Assembly (NCBI RefSeq): GCF_014764705.1
Contig: NZ_JACXXG010000001.1
Location: forward strand, 1-64,000
Direction: 5' to 3'
From: Stutzerimonas kunmingensis
GTDB lineage: Bacteria; Pseudomonadota; Gammaproteobacteria; Pseudomonadales; Pseudomonadaceae
Length of the DNA: 64,000 nucleotides
Shown: positions 49,383 to 57,500 of the stretch, piece by piece
Position numbering within the stretch: position 1 is the stretch's first letter
How the letters are laid out: every line of letters begins with the position of its first letter
Position numbers and translations under genes: made by a program
Notes under the pieces: generated by a model
Told to the model about the DNA's origin: nothing
The model's database searches: none
What the model saw: only the letters and a program-made list of their open reading frames with translations

Positions 49383-49697
49383 ATGGCAGACGCGCCTACG
49401 GTCAAGGTTGTTGGTACCAATGGTGAAATCTCGCTGGACAAGCGATTCGCTGGCCGACATGTGCTGGTGGAAGAGCATGAGCCTGGCGTCTGGATCGTCC
49501 GTACTGCGACGGTCATCCCTGACAATGAGCGCTGGTTGCATGAGCCACAAGCTACGGCCGATCTGCAAGCAGCCATCGGGTGGTCTGCCACCCATGCGGC
49601 TCCGGCGCCGATGCGGAAACACCCTGAATCGTCCTGGCCCTGGCGAGCATTGGGCCGCTACCCGGCCGAAGGCAAACCGCCAGAAGGCCCGTCTTAA
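49383..49697 (+). CDS. AbrB/SpoVT-like small DNA-binding protein
   Basis: This 104-residue protein begins VKVVGTNGEISLDKRFAGRH, a swapped-hairpin AbrB-like start, then VLVEEHEPGVWIVRTATVIP. AAGGAG precedes the start. Such proteins are often antitoxins or regulators. No toxin gene is adjacent, so its partner is unclear. The C-terminus is Pro-rich. Confidence 0.65.
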   Translation: MADAPTVKVVGTNGEISLDKRFAGRHVLVEEHEPGVWIVRTATVIPDNERWLHEPQATADLQAAIGWSATHAAPAPMRKHPESSWPWRALGRYPAEGKPPEGPS

Positions 49698-49780
49698 GCC
49701 AAGGTAAGTCGGTCCCGCTTAACTTAAGTTAACGCGTCGTGACATTAACCTGATCTCACTATGGATTTCGGGGGAAAACA

Positions 49781-50368
49781 ATGGGCGCCTTGGGTAGCGG
49801 ACGTTGGCTGCGTGATGATCGTCATCGTCGTGTGCATGAGGTAGAGCAGCTGGATGTACGGCAGATGCGCCGGGACGGATGGCTGGAACCGGGGACGTTG
49901 GTGCGGATCGCCAGCGGCCGGTTGCCTCGGGAATACCTGATTGAGCGCGAGTCCATCATCGTGAGCGAAGGCCTTGATGTACAGGAAATAGCCCTGCGAT
50001 GGCGTTCTTGCCGCCTCGGTGGCGAGCGCCCGGCCTTCGTTTGCCCTTACTGCCCACACGCCGTCTACCTGCTCTATCGCCGCCAAGGGCGCTGGTGCTG
50101 CCGCCGCTGCGCTCGCCTGCGTTATGAAAGCCAGCTGATGCCGCCTCTGTTGCGTGACATCGAGCGTGCTAACCGCTTGCGTCGGCGCCTTGATCCACAT
50201 TCGTGCCTGATGCTGCCGTTACCTGAGCGGCCGGCGGGGATGCATGGGCATACCTATCAGCGCCTGGTTGCACAGATTGTCGCTCTGGAAAGCGGACTCA
50301 AAAGCGATGTACAAGCACAGGGGGAGGCGGCGCGGGAGTATCTACAGGCCGTAGTTGGCGGTTTGTGA
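49781..50368 (+). CDS. zinc-ribbon hypothetical protein
   Basis: This 195-residue protein has an N-terminal beta-rich half (VHEVEQLDVRQMRRDGWLEP, GTLVRIASG), then FVCPYCPHAVYLLYRRQGRW and CCRRCARLRYES. Two CxxC pairs would bind zinc. The C-terminal half is helical. No named family is recognised, although it resembles zinc-binding proteins of mobile islands. It precedes the second higBA operon by about 110 bp. Confidence 0.7.
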   Translation: MGALGSGRWLRDDRHRRVHEVEQLDVRQMRRDGWLEPGTLVRIASGRLPREYLIERESIIVSEGLDVQEIALRWRSCRLGGERPAFVCPYCPHAVYLLYRRQGRWCCRRCARLRYESQLMPPLLRDIERANRLRRRLDPHSCLMLPLPERPAGMHGHTYQRLVAQIVALESGLKSDVQAQGEAAREYLQAVVGGL

Positions 50369-50453
50369 CTTACGTAGCGTCCTTCCATCCTAGCCAACCA
50401 GGCCAGTATCCGATCGATTCGGGATCACTGATTCCCTCTTTCGGCTTGTTTAA

Positions 50454-50468
50454 ATCTCAAACTGAGAT
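50454..50468 (+). promoter_or_regulatory. higBA operator (element 2 copy)
   Basis: ATCTCA-AAC-TGAGAT lies 11 bp before higB. It is the same site as at 13402-13420, where the arms are two bases longer on each side. Confidence 0.75.
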
Positions 50469-50479
50469 ATTCTAGTTAC

Positions 50480-50764
50480 ATGAAGATCATCAGTAACAGC
50501 GCGTTAAGAGCCTTCGCGGCGCAACACCAAGGCGCTGAAGGCCCTTTACAAGGCTGGCGCCGGGTGATCGAAAGAAACCGATTCTCCAATTGGGCTGAGC
50601 TCAAAGCCGCATTCAATACCGTCGATAAGGTCGGCGAGCTGGTGGTTTTCGATATCGGTGGCAACAAGTACCGGTTGATCTCTTACATCCGCTTTGAAAA
50701 ACAAATCGTTTATATCAAGGCGGTCCTCACACACCGGGACTACGACAAAGGAGCATGGAAATGA
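50480..50764 (+). CDS. higB: HigB-type mRNA interferase toxin (element 2 copy)
   Basis: This 94-residue protein begins MKIISNSALRAFAAQHQGAE and is nearly identical in pattern to the prophage toxin at 13105-13392 (GWRRVIERNRFSNWAELKAA, YIKAVLTHRDYDKGAWK). It is predicted to cleave mRNA at the ribosome. It is followed by its antitoxin with a 10-nt overlap. Confidence 0.93.
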   Translation: MKIISNSALRAFAAQHQGAEGPLQGWRRVIERNRFSNWAELKAAFNTVDKVGELVVFDIGGNKYRLISYIRFEKQIVYIKAVLTHRDYDKGAWK

Positions 50765-51177
50765 TGAGTGCGCATATCGATATGAATCGCCTGCTCCCAG
50801 CTTGGGAGCAATTTCGAAGTGAAACTGACATCGCTCCGATTCGAGACGAGTCTCACTACGAGCGTATGACGGTCATGCTGGAAGCTTTGCTTGATGAGGC
50901 GGCCAGCGATGAGCAGCACCCTGCTATGGGCTTGGTTGATATTATCGGAGATCTGATCGAGGACTATGAAACCGAGCATCACCTGGTGCCGGAAGGCACT
51001 GGGGTGCAAGCCCTGAAATTCCTGATGGAGCAGCACGGGTTAAAGCAGGGTGATTTATCCGAAATTGGAAGCCAAGGCGTTATCTCCGAAATCATAGCTG
51101 GCAAACGGGAAATGAACATTCGGCAGATACGTAAGCTCAGCGAGCGGTTTGGCGTGTCGCCGGCCACCTTTATCTGA
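50755..51177 (+). CDS. higA: HigA-type antitoxin (element 2 copy)
   Basis: This 140-residue protein matches the prophage HigA over its full length (LLPAWEQFRSETDIAPIRDE, GVQALKFLMEQHGLKQGDLS, EIIAGKREMNIRQIRKLSER). A C-terminal helix-turn-helix should bind the palindromic operator. Its 3' end converges with the leftward hypothetical gene. Confidence 0.92.
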   Translation: MEMMSAHIDMNRLLPAWEQFRSETDIAPIRDESHYERMTVMLEALLDEAASDEQHPAMGLVDIIGDLIEDYETEHHLVPEGTGVQALKFLMEQHGLKQGDLSEIGSQGVISEIIAGKREMNIRQIRKLSERFGVSPATFI

Positions 51178-51591
51178 CAAGCAAAGGTGAGCGCGCCCGC
51201 GGCCGTGTTGCCAAGATTCGCTCGGCATCGTCTGCCGACTGGAAGCTGTGGTGCAGGGTGATTGATGGAACACTCCCCGCAACTCGTAGGACTTCTGATA
51301 TACGCCTCGGCTGCTGAGCGCATTACAGATCTGCTTGTGAAACTCAGGATGGACGTCCAGCGGGTAAAGATGTTGCCACGGGTACTCATCCAGTAGCGCC
51401 AACGCAGCTTCCCAGCTGCTCACCCAAGGGCTACCGGTTGCCGGATCGGCGTCTTCTTCCAGACTTTCAATGAGCGTCGTTTCGTTGGTCGTGAGTCGAA
51501 AGCGCCAGGCTCCGTCTGCTTGGTGGCCCCGCAGCTCAATAGAGCCGCCTTCGCTGCCGACCTTGAGAATGGTTTGCTCGGTAGTGGGCAT
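51170..51591 (-). pseudogene. hypothetical paralogue with probable frameshift
   Basis: The first 90 residues (ILKVGSEGGSIELRGHQADG, WVSSWEAALALLDEYPWQHL) match the 48684-49076 gene. After about FHKQICNALSS (near 51,310) the open frame runs into the antitoxin gene as unlikely sequence to 51055. Another frame gives SITLHHSFQSADDAERILAT and ends at a TAA (51170-51172) that meets the higA stop. A one-base indel near 51,300 would restore a product of about 140 residues, close to its paralogue's 130. Confidence 0.55.
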
Positions 51592-51758
51592 GGTGTCTTC
51601 TCCTTGAAAGCCAAGCCGGAACACGCACGATGCCCGAGCCTCGCCCTAAAAGCCAAGCGCGGTGTTCGTCTGCCGCAGTATCGGCCACCGAACGATCAAT
51701 CTTCGTCTTTAAGCGCCTGAGCGTTACAGTATCGGGCTATCTATGCAGATGGTTGCTC

Positions 51759-52742
51759 ATGACCCACGACAACGATGCCTCGTACAAGCTGCTGTTCTCC
51801 GCGCCTGAGCTGGTGCGGGATCTGGTGATGGGCTTCATCCCTGACGAATGGCTGCATAGCCTGGACTACAGCACCCTGGAGAAAGTCCCCGGCAGCTATG
51901 TTACCGACGACCTGCGCCACCGGGCCGATGATGTGGTCTGGCGGGTTCGCGCCGAGGGTGAATGGGTCTACCTGTACATCCTGATCGAGTTCCAGAGCAC
52001 TGTTGATCCGTTTATGGCGGTGCGGATGATGACCTACGTCGGTCTGCTGTATCAGGATCTGATCCGCGCTAAAGATATCCTGCCGCATCGCAAACTGCCG
52101 CCGGTGCTGCCGATCGTGCTCTACAATGGCGATGCGAAGTGGACGGCCGCTACCGATGTGGGCGCGTTGATTCCCAAGGTGCCAGGCTTGGTATCCAAGT
52201 ACATGCCCAGGCTGGAATACCTGCTGATCGACCAGAGTCAGTACACCGAGGCGGATCTGTCAGAGCTGAAGAACCTGGTTGCGGCGGTGATCCGCTTTGA
52301 ACATTCTGAAAACGCAACGGTGCTGCTGCGCCTGATCGACCTGTTAAGCAACTGGTTAGAGGATAATCCGGAGCTCAAGCGCACTTTTGCCATCTGGATT
52401 CGTGCGGTACTGTTAAGACAAAGCAAGAACACTTTGGTATTGCCTCAGGTGCAAGACCTGAAGGAGTTGAAGATGACACTGGCAAAGAGCTTTGACGCTT
52501 GGGCCCAGCAGCATGAGCAAAAGGGCCTTGAGCAAGGTATCGAGAAGGGTATCGAGAAGGGGATCGAGAGGGGTATTGCCCAAGGTGAAGCGATGCTCCT
52601 GCAGCGCCAGCTCGCACGTCGTTTCGGCCCCCTGCCGGCGGAGGTCACAGCACAGATCTCGGGCGCTTCGGCAAGCGAGCTTGAGCTGTGGGGCGATCGC
52701 GTGCTCGATGCATCCAGCCTGGACGATGTCTTTCAGGCCTAA
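51759..52742 (+). CDS. Rpn-family recombination-promoting nuclease
   Basis: The product is 327 residues of the Rpn/YhgA-like family (DASYKLLFSAPELVRDLVMG, VWRVRAEGEWVYLYILIEFQ, KLPPVLPIVLYNGDAKW). It has the PD-(D/E)xK-type nuclease residues in the DDVVWR and LIEFQ region. The end carries GIEKGIEKGIERGIAQGEA repeats typical of this family, where repeat number varies. Members promote recombination and DNA degradation and have been linked to phage defence. ATG 51759 was chosen by family pattern. Confidence 0.9.
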   Translation: MTHDNDASYKLLFSAPELVRDLVMGFIPDEWLHSLDYSTLEKVPGSYVTDDLRHRADDVVWRVRAEGEWVYLYILIEFQSTVDPFMAVRMMTYVGLLYQDLIRAKDILPHRKLPPVLPIVLYNGDAKWTAATDVGALIPKVPGLVSKYMPRLEYLLIDQSQYTEADLSELKNLVAAVIRFEHSENATVLLRLIDLLSNWLEDNPELKRTFAIWIRAVLLRQSKNTLVLPQVQDLKELKMTLAKSFDAWAQQHEQKGLEQGIEKGIEKGIERGIAQGEAMLLQRQLARRFGPLPAEVTAQISGASASELELWGDRVLDASSLDDVFQA

Positions 52743-52909
52743 GTGAGAGAGGCGGACCTTCTACACTGGCGAGCCCCCGCCAAGCGAGGGCAACGGCTTC
52801 GTTACTGAGCTGGTAAGGCTGCGACCGGCGCGGGCAGAAGGGTACTCGCCGGCGAGAAAGCCTGTCCTAGCGCTTCAACGGCAGTATTGGCTGCGGCCAG
52901 CAGGGTTTC

Positions 52910-54037
52910 CTACGAGAGGTGGCTATAGCGCTGGGTGGTCTTGATCTGCGTGTGACCCAGGATTTTCTGCACCTCGTAGATCGAGCGTCCAGCGTTGATC
53001 AGGAAGCTGGCAAAGCTATGGCGCAGGTCATGGATACGCACATCAGGCAAGCCTGCCCGTTTACGGGCCGTATTCCAGGCGTAGAAGATCGATACAAAGG
53101 GCTTGCCGGTGTCCGGGTTTGGAAACACCCAAGGGCAGTTCTGCAAGGCCAAAGGCCAGCTGGCCTGTTCAGCATGCACCGCCCCCAACAGGTTCAATAC
53201 CCCATCTGAAAGCGGTACGTGCCGGGCCTTGCCAGACTTGCTGATTGGGATTCGCCACCGCCGTGTGCTTTGATCAAAGTCGGACCAGCGCGCATCCAGT
53301 ACCTCACGCTTGCGAGCGCCGGTCATGATAAGCATCGGGATGATGTACTGCAGCATCCTCGATTCGCTGGTCTGAAGGGCGGCATACAGGCGTTGTGCTT
53401 CGTCCTGGGATAGGTAGCGCTCCCGTTTGTTGTTCTCTTCAAACAGGGGAATGCCGGCCGTGGGATTCTTGCTCACGCCTGGGGTTTCCCACTTCAACGC
53501 AAGGTTGAAAATGTATCGCATCAGGATCAGCAGGCGATTGGCGGAGCCAGGCGCAGCACCGCTCGCACGCCGCCCGTGGTGCAAAGCGACTATGTCGTCC
53601 TTCTTGATCTGGTCCAGATAGCAATTGCCGAAGGCGGGCAGCAAGTGGTTACGCAGCAACGACTCATCGGTATCCCAGGAGCGCTTGTAGCCCTTTATAA
53701 AGGGTATGTACCGCTCTTGAACGAACGCGGCCAAGGTCGGAACCTGTCTGAGCACCGCCTTCTCTTCGAACGGGTCTTTGCCCAGCGCGATCTGACCGCG
53801 TAGCTCGTCGGTGCGTTTACGGGCTTGTTCGAGGGAGACCACGTTGGCATCGCCAATGCGCAGCTGGCGCTGTTTGCCTCGCGCATCGACATAGCGGACG
53901 TACCAGGTACGTCCGCCGCTTTCCCGAAGCTCCAGCATCAGCCCTTTGCACTGAGCATCCCAGACATTTTCCTTTGTTTTGCCTGACGGGCAAGAAAGCT
54001 CACGGAGCCTCTTTGCCGAAAGCGCGATGACACTCAT
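52910..54037 (-). CDS. int: tyrosine integrase (element 2), ended by an in-frame amber stop
   Basis: The product is 375 residues, homologous to the integrase at 33742-34968. Catalytic residues: R242 in TGARKREVLD, H336 and R339 in HDLRHSFAS, H362 in ILGHTQI and nucleophile Y371 in TTQRYSHLS. The gene stops at TAG 52910-52912, four codons after Y371. The same frame continues for 35 codons (ETLLAAANTAVEALGQAF) to TAA at 52802-52804, matching the position of the partner integrase's C-terminal tail. A CAG-to-TAG change is the simplest cause. The enzyme may be weakened or the stop may be read through. Confidence 0.9.
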   Translation of the reverse strand: MSVIALSAKRLRELSCPSGKTKENVWDAQCKGLMLELRESGGRTWYVRYVDARGKQRQLRIGDANVVSLEQARKRTDELRGQIALGKDPFEEKAVLRQVPTLAAFVQERYIPFIKGYKRSWDTDESLLRNHLLPAFGNCYLDQIKKDDIVALHHGRRASGAAPGSANRLLILMRYIFNLALKWETPGVSKNPTAGIPLFEENNKRERYLSQDEAQRLYAALQTSESRMLQYIIPMLIMTGARKREVLDARWSDFDQSTRRWRIPISKSGKARHVPLSDGVLNLLGAVHAEQASWPLALQNCPWVFPNPDTGKPFVSIFYAWNTARKRAGLPDVRIHDLRHSFASFLINAGRSIYEVQKILGHTQIKTTQRYSHLS

Positions 54038-54079
54038 AATGGTCTCCAGACTTTTAAAAACTACTAAAGGATATGAATC

Positions 54080-54421
54080 GTGTCTAAAGATACATTAAAC
54101 AATCCTGCACAGGAAGAGATGTTGATCGTTTCGATGATCCGTGCAGCCCGTGGCGTGCTCGGTTGGAGCCAGCCAACCCTGGCCAAGCGCTCGGGGGTTT
54201 CCCTCATCGCCTTAGCGCGGCTGGAGTCCAATGCGGTCAGTCCACGCCTGTCGACGGTATCGCGCCTAAAGGCCGCAATTGAGGAGGCGGGGATTCAGGT
54301 GATCGAGGGTCAGCCATCGGGTGGCTTTACCTTGCAGGTAGGCGCCCGTGCGATTGGCCATGCGGCGGAAAACGCCAGTCGGAACCAGGTGGGACGGGAA
54401 GAGGACGGGGGATACGAATAA
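54080..54421 (+). CDS. XRE-family regulator (element 2)
   Basis: This 113-residue protein has a helix-turn-helix (MIRAARGVLGWSQPTLAKRS, GVSLIALARLESNAVSPRLS) and a 45-residue extension. Its core aligns with the XRE protein at 35093-35347 (IRAARxxLGWSxxxLxKxSG). It is divergent from integrase 2 with a 42-bp gap, so one short region controls both. Same position relative to the RTX ORF as in element 1. Confidence 0.88.
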   Translation: MSKDTLNNPAQEEMLIVSMIRAARGVLGWSQPTLAKRSGVSLIALARLESNAVSPRLSTVSRLKAAIEEAGIQVIEGQPSGGFTLQVGARAIGHAAENASRNQVGREEDGGYE

Positions 54422-54585
54422 AGCTGTTGTAAATCAGTTAGTTATCGAGATGATGGGGCGTTTTGTAGTGGTCCCATCGGTTTCCTCCCACTGGCGGCAA
54501 GTAGGAAGACGGTAGGAAACGCCGAAAAAGATATTTAAAATGTCTCTAAGTGATTGATTCGACTCGCCCAAATCTTCAGTAAAGC
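54422..54585 (+). other. junction region with GTAGGAA repeats and att-like site
   Basis: There is no gene here. GTAGGAAG at 54501 and GTAGGAAA at 54512 match the repeats at 36717-36841. AAGTGATTGATTCG at 54548 resembles the sites at 33719 and 36883. No ribosome site is visible for the RTX ORF, which is closed by TAA at 54580-54582 in its frame. Confidence 0.45.
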
Positions 54586-57500
54586 TTGGTGGCTCACCGG
54601 GGTCTGGATAACTTCGCCGGCACCTCGGGCAACGACACGATCATTGGTTCGATTTCCACAACTGGTACTGATCTTGACACCCTCAGCACCCTGGATATCG
54701 TCAACGGTGGTGCAGGTATCGACACGCTGAAGATCGCATCCTCCCTACCAGCCATCGTTCTGCCGAACATGACCAACGACGAAGTGGTTGAAGTCGAAGG
54801 CACCGCTGGCGTGACCGTCGACACCTCCGCTGTCGCTGGCGTGACCGACCTGAACGTCCTCAAGCACGGCAGCGCTGCTGTTGGCGCTACGGCCGCTGCT
54901 ACGACCAACGTCGCTGTTACCCTCAAGGAAGCTGGTGCTGCTGGTGCCCCGCTGACTCATGCCGTCAATGGTGGCAACAACGTCACCGTGACTGCTGCTG
55001 ATGCGGGTGCTGCTACCGCCGATGTCGATACCATCACCATTGGCGGCACCACCGCTGCCAAGGGCGATGTGGTCGTCAATGTGACCGGCAAGGCCTACGA
55101 CGCAGCCGCTGCTCAGATCGACCTGGGCGCCGTCACCGTCACCGGCGGCAAGACCGTTTCCGTGACCCAGAAGGCCTCTAGCGACACCAGCAAGGCTGCC
55201 GCCGATACGACTGCCAACAAGGTTGTTCAAGGCGCTGTCACCGTCAACGCCAACACCGAAACCACCACCGTTACCGTCAAGCAGGACGCTACTGTGGCGG
55301 CCAAGAACGCGGCCAACACCACCGGCGGCGTGACCGAGACAGCTACCATCAAGTTTGGCGCGCTCAAGGGTGGCGATGCGCTGGCCATCAATGGTCTGAC
55401 CTTCACTGCCAAGGCGGGTGTTGACCTCACCGCTGCGGAAGTGGCTGCTGCCTTCTCCAACATGGTGAGCGGTCTGGCCAATCCCAACACCGATACCCAA
55501 GGTTCGCAAGTGACGGCCAAGGGCGTCTTCACCGGCGCTTTCAATACTGGTGCAGTTCTTCAAGCTGGCACTCCTGCTAAGGGCACTGGCTACACCGCTG
55601 CTGCCGCTTCTGGCGACACCGTGGTCTTCACCGCTGCGCGTGCCAACCAAGACGCTACCGACCTGACCGCCACCCTGACCAACACCTCCGGTAACTCTGT
55701 TGCCCCCACTGTCACCGTCGTGCAGGGCCAAGCTCACAACGCAACGCCTGCTGGCGGCGTGATGGGTGTGGATGCAGGCAAAGTGACCATCACTGGTACC
55801 AATGCTGGTGCTGACGCCACAGCCGTCAAGACCATCACCGTGGATGGTTACTCGGCAACTCTTTCCGCAAGCACTGGCAACACCACTGCCCTTGAAACCC
55901 TGAACCTGTCCAACGGTGGCGACTTCGCCCTGACGCAGGCTGCTGCCACCCTGGCACTGAACCTGACCAACGTCGGTACTGCTGCTAAGTCCGAAACGCT
56001 GACCAGCGCTTCCGCGCTTGAGGCGCGTGCTGCCATCAATCTGGATGCTGCCAGCGCCATCAAAACCCTGAACGTCAAGAGCGAAGGCACGAATACCGTG
56101 TCTCTGGACTTGGCAGCTGGTACGACTGCCCTGAACGTCAGCGGTACTGGCCTGCTGGATGCCAAGACGGGTTCCGACCTGGGTGGCGTGACGACCATCA
56201 AGGTGACTGAGACCGCCGGCCTGAACCTGGTGACGAATGCTACTACCGCTATCGCTACCACCAACGTGACTTCGGTGGACACCACGGGCACGACGGGAGC
56301 TGTGACCATTGCCATCGATGGCACCAAGGCCACCTATACCGGCGGCGCCGGTGTGGACAAGGTGACCATCACCAACGCCAACACCGCCATTGCCAAGGCC
56401 ATCGACCTGGGCGCCGGTGACGACACCCTGACGCTGAACGTCGTGGGCGCCACCACCGTGGCCGTCCCGACGGTTGACCTGAAGGGCGGCGACGGCGTTG
56501 ACACCATCGCCCTGTCCGCTGCGGACGCTGTAGCCCTCTCGGCCAACGGCACCTTCGCTGGCAAGATCGACGGCTTCGAGAAGCTGAGCATTGGCAACGC
56601 AGCGGCTGCCGGCACAGTCAATCTGGCCAACCTCGACAACATCAACTACGTGGTCAGTGCCAACTCTGACTCGGTTGTGGAAGTTGCCACGAAGGAAGTC
56701 ATCACGGTTGATTTCAGCGTTCCTAACTCTGGTGCTGTTACTGGTGCCGATACCATCGAATTTGCTGGCACGACGCTGACGCTGAATGGTGGTGAAACTG
56801 CTGCTCAGATTGCGACTGCTTTCTACGGCAAGACCTTCACTGGCTGGGATGTCACAAGCGTTGGCGGCACCGTGGTGACGCTGACGCGCACAACCGGCGG
56901 TGATCTTGCTGATATCGGCACAGGTGACTTCACTATTACCGATGCAGGCGGTGGTGATCTGCCGGCAGTTACGGTCAAGACGACCACCCAAGGTGCTGCT
57001 GCTCCCGCAACCGCTGCAGCCCTGACCATCGACAAGATGGCCAGCGGCGGTACGCTGGAGCTGACGGCAGTTGGTGCTGGTGCCATTGTGAACGTGACCG
57101 ATGCCATCAAGGGCACTAAGGGTCTGAACGTTGTTGTGAACGCTGCAAATACAGTTGTTGGGGGTGTTACAACTACCTTGGGCACCGTCAAGGCTGCTGA
57201 AGTTGAAACCATCAACGTGAGCGTGGCCAACAAGACGACCACCTTCTCGACCGTGTATGGCGATGTAAAGGTTGCAGATCCTGCTTCTGTCAGCACCCTG
57301 GCTCTGGACGCTAACGCCGCCAAGGCTGTTACAGTGACTGGTGCTGGCAATCTGACGTTGTCTCTGTCCGACAGCAGCACTTTGGTGGGTGGTGTGACTA
57401 CTTGGAGCAGCTTGGCTGCCAAGGTCGCGACCGTGGACGCCAGCGCCGCAACTGGTGCCCTGACGCTGGATCTGACGAACCACAACGGTGTGGCCGTGAC

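Noticed and set aside
49383-49697. Toxin-antitoxin pair at the AbrB-like gene
   Set aside because: No toxin-like ORF is adjacent on either strand; only the DNA-binding protein can be supported.
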